A stretch of 64,000 nucleotides of DNA from Roseovarius dicentrarchi. Its GTDB lineage: Bacteria; Pseudomonadota; Alphaproteobacteria; Rhodobacterales; Rhodobacteraceae. The stretch spans positions 124,001-188,000 of the forward strand of contig NZ_QNQP01000003.1 of the NCBI RefSeq assembly GCF_003316635.1, read 5' to 3'. This document shows positions 36,069-47,038 of this stretch, piece by piece (within the stretch, counting starts at the first letter, position 1; each line of letters begins with the position of its first letter). Both the position numbers and the translations under genes were made by a program. The notes beneath the pieces were generated by a model. It was not told the origin of the DNA. It worked only from the letters and a program-made list of their open reading frames with translations, and did not search any database.

Positions 36069-36731
36069 TTAACGCGGCATGGGGATGGCGTGAGTCTTGG
36101 GACCGGTAAGGACGGCGATCGCGCCTGCGGACATAAGCGCTGCCAGAGTGCTGTCATTGCTGCGCAGACCGCCTGTGTAGGTGCCGTATGCCGGCAGGAT
36201 GATGCGGTCGCCATCTATCAGGAAGGCTGGCCTGCTGACGCTGCGGGCGCGCGTTCTGACGCTGGCCTTTGGGTGATAATGCCCGGACACCTCGCCGCGC
36301 GCCGCTGGCTGCGCTATGTGGCGGAACGTGAGCGGCGCCAGCGATAGCTCGCCGAGGTGGGTTCCGCCCAGATCTATGGGGCCGGGATCATGGTTGCCTT
36401 CGATCCAGATCCAGCGGCGCCCAGCCTGAAGGGCCGTGATCCGAAGCTTGTCAGCGCGGCTGAGTGCGTGGACGGCTGCGCTGTCGTCAAAGCTGTCGCC
36501 GAGGCATATGATGGTTTTTGCGTCCGTGCTATGCAGGTCTGCCTCAAGGCGCGAGAGGGTATCGTGCGTCTCGTACGGAGGCAGCGCGCCGGTGCCCAGG
36601 CGCGCGCGGCGTTCCGATTTACCAAGATGAAGATCCGAAACGCAAAGCAGATTTTTGTCCGGCCAGTAGAGCGCGCCAGTCGCAAGCGCGACAAGATGCG
36701 CATCGTGCAGGGTGAAGGGATGGCCGGTCAT
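36069..36731 (-). CDS. pdeM: ligase-associated DNA damage response endonuclease PdeM
   Basis: Metallophosphoesterase of 220 residues. The metal-binding motifs are in order: VSDLHLGKSE, CLGDSFDD, EGNHDPG and SGHYHPKA. Members of this group accompany an Lhr-type helicase and an ATP-dependent DNA ligase in a DNA damage response set. Those partners are not in the window; instead an Mrr-type nuclease and parE lie immediately upstream on the same strand (18 and 15 base gaps). The assignment rests on similarity to PdeM and on the motif order. Confidence 0.85.
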   Translation of the reverse strand: MTGHPFTLHDAHLVALATGALYWPDKNLLCVSDLHLGKSERRARLGTGALPPYETHDTLSRLEADLHSTDAKTIICLGDSFDDSAAVHALSRADKLRITALQAGRRWIWIEGNHDPGPIDLGGTHLGELSLAPLTFRHIAQPAARGEVSGHYHPKASVRTRARSVSRPAFLIDGDRIILPAYGTYTGGLRSNDSTLAALMSAGAIAVLTGPKTHAIPMPR

Positions 36732-36749
36732 GATGATGGTTAATACTGC

Positions 36750-37673
36750 TCAGATGTCAGAAAAATAATCTTCATCCAGACTTTTGACATGATAGGTGGA
36801 ACGTGTTCTGACGCCAACCTCATGCGCGATCATGAGTTGAGCAAGCTTGCTGCCATCAATCAGAACGATCCGTTGCTGGACGCGATCTATATATGCGCAC
36901 GCTTCTTTTGAGAAGGACGACGTTGTCACAAAAACGCCCTTCGTGGCGCTTTCTCCGGTGAGTGACCCGACGAACCGTTGAATGTCGGGGCGTCCGACCT
37001 TGTTGTCTGGTGCGTATCTTTTCGCCTGAATGTATACGGCGTCCAGACCAAGGGCGTCTTCATTGATAATACCGTCAATGCCGCCGTCACTGCCTGTCGC
37101 CGTGAGTTTGCCAGAACCGACAGTGCCGCGGCCAAAGTTCATCGCTGTGAGCAGATCAAGGATTAATTGCTCAAACCGGGCTGGTGTCACTTGGAGCAAT
37201 GCGGTGATCAGCTCTTCGCTCAGCGCCAGATTGAGCAATCGATCTGCGCTGATGATCGCATCTTCTGGTGTCTGGTCATCGGCAATTTGGTTTGTTTGGC
37301 CCGCGTTCGATGTGGCAGGCGTGTCATTGGTTGGCTGGTTTTTCCATTCGGCAAAATCGCCGTATTCCGCGAGCATCGCATTGTTGATTGTCGCCGGCCC
37401 GGTTGCCAGTAATTCGCGCCCACGCGCCGTTATTTCGTGAAAACCGCGGCGCGGTGATGTCAGCAAACCGGCTTTGCCCAGATACGTGCGTGCCCAATGG
37501 GCGCGGCTGTGCAGTCGGGTAATTCGGCCGCTCGGCAGAAGTTCGGCCGCGTCCGCATCGCTGATATTGAACGCAATTTTCAGATCAGGAACACAGTCCG
37601 AAACGCTGGTTTTGCGATCCGCAAATAGCCTCAGAATGGGCAGCATCAGACTTTGGTAATCGGGAATTGCCAC
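36750..37673 (-). CDS. Mrr-type restriction endonuclease
   Basis: 307-residue protein with an N-terminal winged-helix Mrr_N domain (IPDYQSLMLPILRLFADR to about residue 95), a linker, and a C-terminal Mrr catalytic domain with the PD-(D/E)xK signature: GSDGGIDGII (D200) and YIQAKRY (Q216, K218). Such type IV enzymes cut modified DNA, so it may be a defence nuclease. The start is GTG 37673, giving MAIPDYQSLM as in relatives; ATG 37646 is the alternative. It is wedged between parE and pdeM on one strand, and its AT-richer linker (KNQPTNDTPATSNAGQTNQI) suggests it may have been acquired. Confidence 0.88.
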   Translation of the reverse strand: MAIPDYQSLMLPILRLFADRKTSVSDCVPDLKIAFNISDADAAELLPSGRITRLHSRAHWARTYLGKAGLLTSPRRGFHEITARGRELLATGPATINNAMLAEYGDFAEWKNQPTNDTPATSNAGQTNQIADDQTPEDAIISADRLLNLALSEELITALLQVTPARFEQLILDLLTAMNFGRGTVGSGKLTATGSDGGIDGIINEDALGLDAVYIQAKRYAPDNKVGRPDIQRFVGSLTGESATKGVFVTTSSFSKEACAYIDRVQQRIVLIDGSKLAQLMIAHEVGVRTRSTYHVKSLDEDYFSDI

Positions 37674-37688
37674 GGTCAGCGCCCCCTG

Positions 37689-39644
37689 TCAAACGTCCAG
37701 TTCTTCCACGAACCTTGCATTTTCCTGAATGTACTGGAACCGCAGTTCGGGCTTTTTGCCCATCAGACGCTCGACCAGATCGCCGGTTTCCCCCGGTTCA
37801 TCTTCGTCTATCGTGACGCGGATCAATTTGCGCGACTTGGCGTCCATTGTCGTTTCCTTGAGGTCCTTGGCGTCCATTTCGCCCAAACCCTTGAACCGGC
37901 TGACGTCAATTTTACCCTTGCCGCCCAGCCCCTTGGCCAGCCACATGTCGCGCTCGGCCTCGTCTATGCAGTAAACGCGGCGCGCGCCTTGGCTAAGGCG
38001 ATAGAGGGGCGGGCAGGCCAGATAGAGGTGGCCCGCGTCAATCATCGGGCGCATCTGGGTAAAGAAAAACGTCATCAGCAGGGCGGCAATATGCGCCCCG
38101 TCAACGTCCGCATCCGTCATGATGATGATCTTGTCATACCGCAGATCATCAAGGTTGAATTTCGAGCCAAGGCCAACACCAAGAGCCTGTGTCAGATCAC
38201 TGATTTCCTGGTTGCTGCCCAGTTTGGAACTGGCCGCGCCCAGCACGTTCAGGATTTTACCGCGGAGTGGGAGCAGGGCCTGAACCTTGCGATCGCGCGC
38301 CATCTTGGCCGATCCACCGGCCGAGTCGCCCTCGACAATAAACAGCTCTGTCCCGTCGCGGGAGTTGGAGGAGCAATCCACCAGCTTGCCCGGCAGGCGC
38401 AGTCTTTTAGTCGCGGTCTTGCGCTGGGTTTCTTTTTCCTGACGCCGGCGCAGACGTTCTTCGGCGCGCAGGACCAGAAAATCGAGTATGGCGCCGGCTG
38501 ATTTGGTGTCGGCCGCAAGCCAGTTGTCAAAATGGTCCCTGACGGAATTTTCGACCATGCGCTGTGCATCGACGGTGGCAAGGCGGTCCTTGGTCTGGCC
38601 GACGAATTCCGGCTCCCGGATAAAGCAGGACACCAGGGCGCCGGCACCGGTCATCAGATCCTCGCGGGTGATCGTTCCGGCCTTTTTGACGTTGACCAAG
38701 TCACCATATGCCTTGATCCCCTTGAGGATAGCCGCCCAGAACCCGGCCTCATGCGTGCCGCCTTCGGGTGTGGGAACCGTGTTGCAATAGGATTGGATGA
38801 ACCCGTCCCGCGCGGGGGTCCAGTTGATCGCCCATTCCACCTTGCCCGGCACCTTGAATTTCTCAAAACTGACGGAGCCTGCAAAGGGGGTGTCGGCATA
38901 GGTCGTCGCACCGCCCATCGCCTCTGTCAGATAGTCGGAAAGGCCGCCGGGAAAGTGAAACTTGGCCTCGCGGGGGGTCTCGCCGTCGTCGATTTCGGTT
39001 TTCCAGCGGATCTCGACGCCGGAGAAAAGGTAGGCTTTGGAGCGGGCCATCTTGAACAGGCGCGCAGGTTTGAAGCTGAGAGAGCCGAAAATTTCGGGAT
39101 CCGGATGGAAGGTGACGGCCGTACCGCGCCGGTTTGGCGCAGCGCCGATCTTGGCCAGCGGTGCCACAGGCAGGCCGCGCGAAAAGTCCATCGCAAAAAG
39201 CTCTTTGTTGCGCGCCACTTCGACACGCAAATGATCCGACAGCGCGTTAACCACAGAACTGCCGACACCGTGCAGGCCGCCGGATGTCTGATAACTGTCG
39301 CCGGAAAATTTGCCGCCGGCGTTCAGTGTGCAGAAGATGATCTCAAGCGCCGATTTGGTCGGGTCCTTGGGATGCGGCCCGGTCGGGATTCCGCGCCCGT
39401 TGTCGCGCACGGACACGTGCCCATTCGCGTGCAACTCAACCTCGATCCATGTGGCGTGACCTGCGACCGCCTCATCCATGGAGTTGTCGATGATCTCGGC
39501 CACCATGTGATGCAGGGCGCGGTCATCCTTGCCGCCGATATACATGCCGGGACGCAGGCGCACATGCTCCATGTCCTCAAGAACTTGAATCGACGATGCA
39601 TCATAATCGCCCGAGGATGTGGCGGCTGTCAGAAGATCGGACAT
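37689..39644 (-). CDS. parE: DNA topoisomerase IV subunit B
   Basis: ATPase subunit of topoisomerase IV, which unlinks daughter chromosomes. 651 residues: GHKL ATPase with EIIDNSMDEAVAG, RDNGRGIPTGPHP and SGGLHGVGSSVVNALS; transducer domain; and TOPRIM domain with LFIVEGDSAGGSAK and IIMTDADVDGAHI, ending with the conserved MGKKPELRFQYIQENA. Start set at ATG 39644 (MSDLLTAA); a TTG frame to 39677 would add 11 residues without clear benefit. ParE rather than GyrB is inferred from the short length and lack of the GyrB insert. Confidence 0.93.
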   Translation of the reverse strand: MSDLLTAATSSGDYDASSIQVLEDMEHVRLRPGMYIGGKDDRALHHMVAEIIDNSMDEAVAGHATWIEVELHANGHVSVRDNGRGIPTGPHPKDPTKSALEIIFCTLNAGGKFSGDSYQTSGGLHGVGSSVVNALSDHLRVEVARNKELFAMDFSRGLPVAPLAKIGAAPNRRGTAVTFHPDPEIFGSLSFKPARLFKMARSKAYLFSGVEIRWKTEIDDGETPREAKFHFPGGLSDYLTEAMGGATTYADTPFAGSVSFEKFKVPGKVEWAINWTPARDGFIQSYCNTVPTPEGGTHEAGFWAAILKGIKAYGDLVNVKKAGTITREDLMTGAGALVSCFIREPEFVGQTKDRLATVDAQRMVENSVRDHFDNWLAADTKSAGAILDFLVLRAEERLRRRQEKETQRKTATKRLRLPGKLVDCSSNSRDGTELFIVEGDSAGGSAKMARDRKVQALLPLRGKILNVLGAASSKLGSNQEISDLTQALGVGLGSKFNLDDLRYDKIIIMTDADVDGAHIAALLMTFFFTQMRPMIDAGHLYLACPPLYRLSQGARRVYCIDEAERDMWLAKGLGGKGKIDVSRFKGLGEMDAKDLKETTMDAKSRKLIRVTIDEDEPGETGDLVERLMGKKPELRFQYIQENARFVEELDV

Positions 39645-39744
39645 GGGTGCGGTGCTCTTTATTTTGGGTTCCCGCAATTATGACAGAGCGGTGGTCCGGT
39701 TAAAAGCGGTGCGTCGCGTCATCTGCCCTTGGCTGCGCGCAAAT

Positions 39745-40032
39745 TCACGGTGGCCTGTCGCCCCAGATCAGCAAACCAAGCAAATTCACCGAAAGCAGCC
39801 CGACGGTCAGGCTCGCCAGTCGCCATCGCGCACGCATCAGGGTGGGATCGCGGAGGAAATTGCGAAACTCACCGAATTGTTCACGCACATTGGGCCATGT
39901 GCCGCCCCGCGTCTCGGCCGCCTGCCGCGCCGCGCGTGACATCATGAAGAGGGCAGTGAACATGCACCAGGCCCACAGGACAAACAGGACCGATGACACG
40001 GCCAGCCATACGGATTGGATCAGCGGTATCAA
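39745..40032 (-). CDS. small membrane protein of unknown function
   Basis: 95-residue predicted protein with two hydrophobic segments (LAVSSVLFVLWAWCMFTALF and ASLTVGLLSVNLLGLLIWG) separated by a charged loop (ARQAAETRGGTWPNVREQFG). The start is a TTG at 40032 with a weak ribosome site; no ATG exists before the first helix. It lies between parE and mipZ, on their strand. No family is recognised; the two-helix layout and coding character argue for a real gene, but it could be an over-called ORF. Confidence 0.55.
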   Translation of the reverse strand: MIPLIQSVWLAVSSVLFVLWAWCMFTALFMMSRAARQAAETRGGTWPNVREQFGEFRNFLRDPTLMRARWRLASLTVGLLSVNLLGLLIWGDRPP

Positions 40033-40233
40033 CCGGCAGTCACATCTGATTGAGCCACCCTCACGATAATCCCCTCCTTGGCTCCGGCTGTTGGCCCGTC
40101 GCAGATCTGGAGCTCAGTTACTCCAAGAGATGCCAGACTGTCATGATTCGTGTGAAGGAATGGCTAACGCACATTCGGGGTTGGCGGTCAGCGACAATTT
40201 AAGGCACACGCGCCGATCGGGCAGCGTCCGCGT

Positions 40234-41043
40234 TCAGAAATCCGGGTCGATACCGGGCAGTTTCAGCGCGGAAATCAGATCACGCAGTTCCTGCCTTGCT
40301 GCAATATTCGAAATATTCAGCTGTTTGACGCCCAGATCCTTGAGATCCAGCAGGGTCAGGCCACGCGGAAACAGTTCCCGGAAAATGACCCGTTCGTTAA
40401 ATCCAGGGGCCACCCTGAACCCGATCCGCTTGGCCAGATTATCGAGGGCAGCGCCCATCTTTTCCTTGTTTACCATGGCTTGGGCGCCAACGCGGTTGCG
40501 CACGACGATCCAGTCTATCGGCTTCAGCCCGGCTTGCGCCCGCAACTGGCGCGCGTTCCAGACCATTTCGGAATAAACCGACGGGCGCAGGATCTTGAGC
40601 CCTTCGGAATCGACATGTGCCAGCAGATCGAAATCAACAAAGCTGTCATTGAGCGGCGTGACAAGCGTGTCGGCAAGGCTATGCGCCACCTGGCTTAGCC
40701 GGGTGTGCGAACCGGGGCAGTCGATGACGATGAAATCGCTGTCCGGCTCCAGCGACGCGACCGCCTCGGAAAGGCGGCGGTCGTAAACGTTCTCGCCGGG
40801 GCTGAGCGTGGATTGATCCACCTCGGGTAATTCGTGATAATGGGGGCTGGGCAGGTCGATGCCGGAATGGGCCAGAAACGCCTTGCGGTTCTCCGAATAG
40901 CGACCAAAGGTCTTTTGCCGCAAATCCAGATCGAGCGCGCTCACCGTTTTGCCCATCCGCGCCAGCGCCGTGGCGACATGCATCGACACGGTCGATTTGC
41001 CCGCGCCGCCCTTTTCATTTCCGACGACGATTATATGCGCCAT
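40234..41043 (-). CDS. mipZ: cell division positioning ATPase MipZ
   Basis: ParA/MinD-family ATPase of 269 residues that forms a gradient from the chromosome poles and blocks FtsZ assembly away from mid-cell; it replaces Min in many alphaproteobacteria. The deviant Walker A is NEKGGAGKSTVSMHVATAL near residue 8, with DLDLRQKTFGRY, FIVIDCPGSHTRLSQ (Walker B region) and a C-terminal helix. Start ATG 41043 follows a purine-rich GGGAAATAGGG; an upstream frame to 41148 is rejected. 200 bases separate it from the small membrane gene and hold nothing recognisable. Confidence 0.92.
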   Translation of the reverse strand: MAHIIVVGNEKGGAGKSTVSMHVATALARMGKTVSALDLDLRQKTFGRYSENRKAFLAHSGIDLPSPHYHELPEVDQSTLSPGENVYDRRLSEAVASLEPDSDFIVIDCPGSHTRLSQVAHSLADTLVTPLNDSFVDFDLLAHVDSEGLKILRPSVYSEMVWNARQLRAQAGLKPIDWIVVRNRVGAQAMVNKEKMGAALDNLAKRIGFRVAPGFNERVIFRELFPRGLTLLDLKDLGVKQLNISNIAARQELRDLISALKLPGIDPDF

Positions 41044-41167
41044 GTCCCTATTTCCCTTGCCCCACACCCTCGAACCGGGGTGTTTGCGCCATAGTATCGC
41101 GCGTGTCGGGAATAGGAAAGGGCGGGCGCGGTAGCAATGCGCCTGCAAACCTGCCTGTGTGCAACGT

Positions 41168-41198
41168 AAAAGAGCGGCCCTTGTGAGGCCGCTCTTTT
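41168..41198 (-). terminator. Rho-independent terminator after dnaJ
   Basis: AAAAGAGCGGCC (41168-41179) pairs with GGCCGCTCTTTT (41187-41198), a 12-bp stem with T runs on both ends. It follows dnaJ, and the symmetry lets it act from either direction. Confidence 0.85.
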
Positions 41199-41218
41199 AT
41201 CTTGACCATGGCAAGGGA

Positions 41219-42373
41219 TTAACCCTTCATGCTGTCCCAGAAAGATTTGACTGATCGGAAAAAGCTTTTGCTTTCCGGGTTGTTATCCTCTGACAACGCT
41301 TCAAATTCGCGCAGCAGCTCTTTTTGCTTGGACGTCAGGTTAACCGGCGTTTCAACCGCCAGTTCGATGAACATGTCACCGGCCGAGCCACCGCGAAGCG
41401 CCGGCATGCCCTTGGACCGTAGGCGCATTTGCCGTCCCGATTGGCTGCCGGCCGGGATTTTCACCTTGCTGCGGCCACCGTCGATGGTGGGCACTTCGAT
41501 GTCGCCGCCAATCGCGGCGGTGATCATGGACACCGGCACCTTGCAGTAAAGATTGCTTTCCTCACGCTCAAAAAGACTGTGCTTGGCCACCTCGATAAAG
41601 ATGTAGAGATCGCCCGGAGGCCCGCCGCGCATGCCCGCCTCGCCTTCGCCGGACAGGCGAATGCGCGTGCCGGTTTCAACGCCGGCCGGGATATTGACGC
41701 TCAGCGCGCGGTCCTTTTCGACCCGGCCCTGACCGCCGCAGCTTTTGCAGGGGTTCTGCACGATCTGGCCCATGCCGGAACATGTCGGGCAGGTCCGCTC
41801 CACCGTGAAAAAGCCCTGTTGCGCACGCACCTTCCCCATGCCCGAGCATGTCGGGCAGGTCGACGGCTCTGCGCCGCCTTCGGCGCCGGACCCGTCGCAG
41901 GATTTACACTGCACCGACGTGGGGACGTTGATCGTTTTTTGCAGCCCCTTGAAAGCGTCCTCAAGCGTGATGCGCATGTTGTAACGCAGGTCGGACCCGC
42001 GCGCGGCGCGCTGGCGTCCGCCGCCGCCCCGTGCGCCCATGAAGTCGCCGAACAGGTCATCGAACACATCGGAAAACGCGCTGGCAAAGTCGCCTTGGCC
42101 CTGCCCGCCCGGTCCGGGACGCTGTCCGCCACCGCCGCCCATGCCACCCTCAAAGGCCGCGTGACCAAAGCGATCGTAGGCCGCCTTTTTCTCGGGGTCT
42201 TTCAGAACGTCATATGCTTCCCCGGCTTCCTTGAACTGAGTCTCGGCGTTGGGGTTGTCCTTGTTGCTGTCGGGATGAAAGGCTTTTGCCTTTTGGCGAT
42301 ATGCCTTCTTGATTTCATCTGCCGAGGCCCCGCGCGCGACGCCCAGAACCTCGTAATAATCGCGTTTGGCCAT
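41219..42373 (-). CDS. dnaJ: molecular chaperone DnaJ
   Basis: Hsp40 co-chaperone of 384 residues stimulating DnaK. J-domain with the HPD motif in [17 protein letters not shown], a glycine-rich segment ([19 protein letters not shown]), four CxxCxGxG zinc repeats ([16 protein letters not shown] twice, CKSCGGQG), and a C-terminal substrate domain. Transcribed with dnaK, 74 bases downstream of it. Confidence 0.98.
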   Translation of the reverse strand: MAKRDYYEVLGVARGASADEIKKAYRQKAKAFHPDSNKDNPNAETQFKEAGEAYDVLKDPEKKAAYDRFGHAAFEGGMGGGGGQRPGPGGQGQGDFASAFSDVFDDLFGDFMGARGGGGRQRAARGSDLRYNMRITLEDAFKGLQKTINVPTSVQCKSCDGSGAEGGAEPSTCPTCSGMGKVRAQQGFFTVERTCPTCSGMGQIVQNPCKSCGGQGRVEKDRALSVNIPAGVETGTRIRLSGEGEAGMRGGPPGDLYIFIEVAKHSLFEREESNLYCKVPVSMITAAIGGDIEVPTIDGGRSKVKIPAGSQSGRQMRLRSKGMPALRGGSAGDMFIELAVETPVNLTSKQKELLREFEALSEDNNPESKSFFRSVKSFWDSMKG

Positions 42374-42400
42374 TCGAGAACTCCTATACCTGAAACGAAA

Positions 42401-42428
42401 CGGGCCGGCCTGTTACAGGACCGGCCCG
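42401..42428 (-). repeat. hairpin between dnaK and dnaJ
   Basis: CGGGCCGG (42401-42408) and CCGGCCCG (42421-42428) frame an inner CCTG/CAGG stem with one bulged base. With no T tract it is likely an intercistronic attenuator or mRNA-stabilising stem that lowers dnaJ relative to dnaK. Confidence 0.55.
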
Positions 42429-42447
42429 AAGGTTTCTCAGCGGCGCA

Positions 42448-44355
<1,908 letters not shown>

Positions 44356-44467
44356 GTTTTCATCCCTTTCTCTTAGGCGATATGACAGGGCGCGACCCGT
44401 TACGGCATCCCGGCCCCGGTTTGGTTGTCGTCGTGGCTGGCATATGCTTGCCCCGGCTCCCGGCGTA

Positions 44468-44495
44468 TATAGGGAGCGGTTCGGGACCCTGCAAG
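44468..44495 (-). promoter_or_regulatory. candidate RpoH-dependent promoter of dnaK
   Basis: On the minus strand CTTG (44495-44492), an 18-base spacer and CCTATA (44473-44468) match the alphaproteobacterial heat-shock pattern CTTG-N17/18-CYTAT. It is 113 bases upstream of the dnaK start. Confidence 0.6.
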
Positions 44496-44552
44496 CGGTG
44501 GGGGGCGCCCGATTTTGCAGTTTAGCGCTAATTTTTTCGCGGGAGGGACGTG

Positions 44553-45155
44553 GTGACTGAATTTGACCTGCGCGGTTTTCGCATTCTGCCGGAGTATCTG
44601 GCCCCGGCGTGTCAGGCCGATCTGGTGTCGGCGCTGCGGGATGTGGTCGCGCAAGCGCCGCTTTTTTCGCCCGTCACCCCATCAGGCAAGACGATGAGCG
44701 TGCGCATGACATCGGCAGGACGCTATGGCTGGGTGTCAGACCGGTCCGGATATCGCTATTCCGGGGCGCATCCGGCCGGGCAGCCGTGGCCGGACATTCC
44801 CGCGGCGGTTTTGCGAATCTGGCGCGATCTGGTCAGTGACCGGCGTGATCCCGATTGCTGTTTGCTGAACTATTACGGCGAGGGCGCGCGCATGGGATTG
44901 CATCAAGACCGTGACGAGGCGGATTTCAGCTGGCCGGTGCTGTCAATTTCGCTGGGGGACGAAGGGCTGCTGCGTATCGGCAACACGGCGCGCGGGGGCG
45001 CAACGGCGTCGCACTGGCTGCGCTCTGGCGATGTGGTGGTGATGGGCGGTGCCGCGCGTCTCGCCTATCATGGGGTGGACCGGATCCGCTTTGGATCGTC
45101 CACGCTTTTGCCAAAGGGCGGGCGCATCAACCTGACCTGCCGCGTCGTGGATTGA
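44553..45155 (+). CDS. alkB: AlkB-like 2-oxoglutarate/Fe(II) dioxygenase
   Basis: About 200-residue dioxygenase that directly reverses alkyl lesions (1-methyladenine, 3-methylcytosine) in DNA or RNA. The iron ligands are in [12 protein letters not shown] (HxD) and in [10 protein letters not shown] (H); the 2-oxoglutarate/substrate arginines are in [10 protein letters not shown] (RxNxTxR). [14 protein letters not shown] is the typical AlkB segment. GTG 44553 is preferred over GTG 44550 because GGGAGGG at 44541 then has a normal spacing. The gene is divergent from dnaK and does not form an operon with ada. Confidence 0.9.
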   Translation: MTEFDLRGFRILPEYLAPACQADLVSALRDVVAQAPLFSPVTPSGKTMSVRMTSAGRYGWVSDRSGYRYSGAHPAGQPWPDIPAAVLRIWRDLVSDRRDPDCCLLNYYGEGARMGLHQDRDEADFSWPVLSISLGDEGLLRIGNTARGGATASHWLRSGDVVVMGGAARLAYHGVDRIRFGSSTLLPKGGRINLTCRVVD

Positions 45156-45177
45156 ATGCGCCCGCTTGATCGGGGGA

Positions 45178-45990
45178 TTATCCGGTCTTTTTCGGCTCCA
45201 CATTCACCTGATGCGGGAAGGGGATGGAAATGCCCTGGGCGTCGAAATCTTCCTTGATGGCTTTGGTCAGCTCAAACTTCACGTTCCAGAAATCATCGGT
45301 CGAGGTCCACAGCCGGGCTGTTATGTCGACCGAGCTGTCGCCAAGGTTTGTCACCCGCGCCCATGGTTCGGGCTCGCTCATCACGCGGTCATCGGCGCGG
45401 GCATTGTCCAGAATGATCTGCATCGCAGTATCGGCGCTGTCCGCGTAGTCGATGCCGAACACCAGATCCAACCGGCGCGTGTCATGGGCCGAATAATTCG
45501 TGATGATCGATCCCCACGCCTGCCCGTTCGGCACGATGATCTGCACGTTTTGCGGTGTCGTCAGTTCGGTAAAGAACAGCGCGATTTCTGTCACCGTGCC
45601 GCTGGTGCCACTGATGTCGACATATTGGCCCAGACGATACGGGCGGAAAACCACCAGCATGATACCGGCGGCCAGATCCGCCAAGGTCCCCTGCAAGGCA
45701 AGGCCGATCGCCAGCGTTGCCGCACCCAGAACGGCAACCACGCTGGTTGCCTCGATGCCGAACAGGTTCAGCACCGCCAGCAGCACCATGATGCGGATCG
45801 CCCATGTCGCGACGGTCGCGGCGAAATTTCCCAGCGTCTTGTCGATACGCTTGTGTTTGTTGACCTGCTTGCGCACGAAACTGCCGACAAACCCTGCCAT
45901 CGTCCAGCCGACGACCAGCACCAGCAGCGCCTTGACTGTGGCAATGACCAGCGGCGTGTAGGCGCCCAATTCGTCGATTACGTTCTCCAT
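45178..45990 (-). CDS. small-conductance mechanosensitive channel (MscS family)
   Basis: Inner-membrane osmotic safety valve of 270 residues, with three predicted helices and a cytoplasmic cage. The pore helix is VLGAATLAIGLALQGTLADLAAG, the usual glycine/alanine-packed TM3 of MscS; beta-domain VFRPYRLGQYVDISGTSG and the NGQAWGSIITNYS region follow. It is convergent with alkB and precedes mscL-type genes on the same strand. Confidence 0.93.
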   Translation of the reverse strand: MENVIDELGAYTPLVIATVKALLVLVVGWTMAGFVGSFVRKQVNKHKRIDKTLGNFAATVATWAIRIMVLLAVLNLFGIEATSVVAVLGAATLAIGLALQGTLADLAAGIMLVVFRPYRLGQYVDISGTSGTVTEIALFFTELTTPQNVQIIVPNGQAWGSIITNYSAHDTRRLDLVFGIDYADSADTAMQIILDNARADDRVMSEPEPWARVTNLGDSSVDITARLWTSTDDFWNVKFELTKAIKEDFDAQGISIPFPHQVNVEPKKTG

Positions 45991-46055
45991 ATACGTCCTC
46001 TAAGCGGCAAAAGTTAATTTCAGGTTGCCGCGCGTATAACGGGCCTTTGCCACAG

Positions 46056-46085
46056 AAAAAAGGCCCCGGAGGGACCGGAGCCTTT
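46056..46085 (-). terminator. Rho-independent terminator after mscL
   Basis: On the minus strand AAAGGCTCCGG pairs with CCGGGGCC around TCCCT, followed by six T residues (46056-46061 on the plus strand). It separates mscL from the MscS gene. Confidence 0.75.
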
Positions 46086-46109
46086 GAATGGCAGCACAGT
46101 GCGGCGCGA

Positions 46110-46541
46110 TCAGCGGTGCGTGAGGGCGTCGCGGATTTCGATCAGGATGTCCTTTTCGGACGGGCCGGTATGCACTTCGGGCGCTACCTCGTCCGGCTTT
46201 TCCGCCAGCGATTTCACCTTGTTGACGTAGCGCACCAGCATGAAGACGACGAAGGCGATGATGAAGAAATTGATCACAGCCATCAGAAAAGACCCGTAGG
46301 CAAAGACGGATGCGCCCGCTTCGCGCGCCTGCTCCAGCGACGCGCCGGGCGGGACATCGCCGGCCAGCACGGCGTAGTTGTTGGTGAAATCTATGCCGCC
46401 GGTAAACAACCCGATGATTGGGTTGATCAAATCACCGACCAGCGATGTCACGATCGCGGTAAACGCCGCACCGATGATGATACCGACGGCCATGTCCATG
46501 ACATTGCCCTTGGCGATGAAGTCCTTGAATTCATTCAGCAT
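46110..46541 (-). CDS. mscL: large-conductance mechanosensitive channel
   Basis: Pore-forming pentameric channel of 143 residues opened by membrane tension. The N-terminal helix and TM1 are [20 protein letters not shown] then [21 protein letters not shown]2 is [19 protein letters not shown], with a C-terminal helix. This is the standard MscL layout. It follows ytoQ on the same strand; having MscS and MscL side by side is an orderly osmotic-shock pair. Confidence 0.95.
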   Translation of the reverse strand: MLNEFKDFIAKGNVMDMAVGIIIGAAFTAIVTSLVGDLINPIIGLFTGGIDFTNNYAVLAGDVPPGASLEQAREAGASVFAYGSFLMAVINFFIIAFVVFMLVRYVNKVKSLAEKPDEVAPEVHTGPSEKDILIEIRDALTHR

Positions 46542-46577
46542 TATCCGCGTTCCGACTTGGATTGACAGGGGGGTATA

Positions 46578-47024
46578 TCAGGCTGGCAAAGTGCCGTTGA
46601 GTACGTAACGCAGCATGTCTACCACCTGCTGCGGCGTCCGCGCGACGGCCTGCGCGGCGGCGTCGACTTCTTTCAGCGCATGGTCATGTTCGGCCGGTTG
46701 CAGGATGATCAGCGACGTCCCCAGCGCGGCGGCATAGCCCGCATCAAATGCCGCGTTCCACTGCTTGTACTTGTCACCGAAGCGGACAACGACGATGTCG
46801 GCCTCCTCGATCATCTGGCGGGTGCGGATCGCGTTCAGCTTGGCGCCTTTGTGGTCGTGCCAGAACTTGTCCGGCTCTTGCCCCAGGATGGCAACGCCGC
46901 AATCGTCGCTGGCGGCGTGATCGGTGACCGGAGCCGTAAACGTGACATCCAGATCCCTGGCGCCCTGTTCGATCTGGTCGCGCCAGTCGGTGTGAATTTC
47001 GCCGCTCAGATAAACGTTCAGCAT
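46578..47024 (-). CDS. YtoQ family protein
   Basis: 148-residue protein matching the YtoQ family from memory: MLNVYLSGEIHTDWRDQI at the start, then LGQEPDKFWHDHKGAKLNAIRTRQMIEEADIVVVRF and KYKQWNAAFDAGYAAALGTS. The fold is likely nucleoside 2-deoxyribosyltransferase-like (the YLSGE and ADIVVV pattern), but the reaction is unknown. It is 15 bases downstream of pheT on the same strand and probably co-transcribed. Confidence 0.8.
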   Translation of the reverse strand: MLNVYLSGEIHTDWRDQIEQGARDLDVTFTAPVTDHAASDDCGVAILGQEPDKFWHDHKGAKLNAIRTRQMIEEADIVVVRFGDKYKQWNAAFDAGYAAALGTSLIILQPAEHDHALKEVDAAAQAVARTPQQVVDMLRYVLNGTLPA

Positions 47025-47038
47025 GGGGTTCTCCTTTG

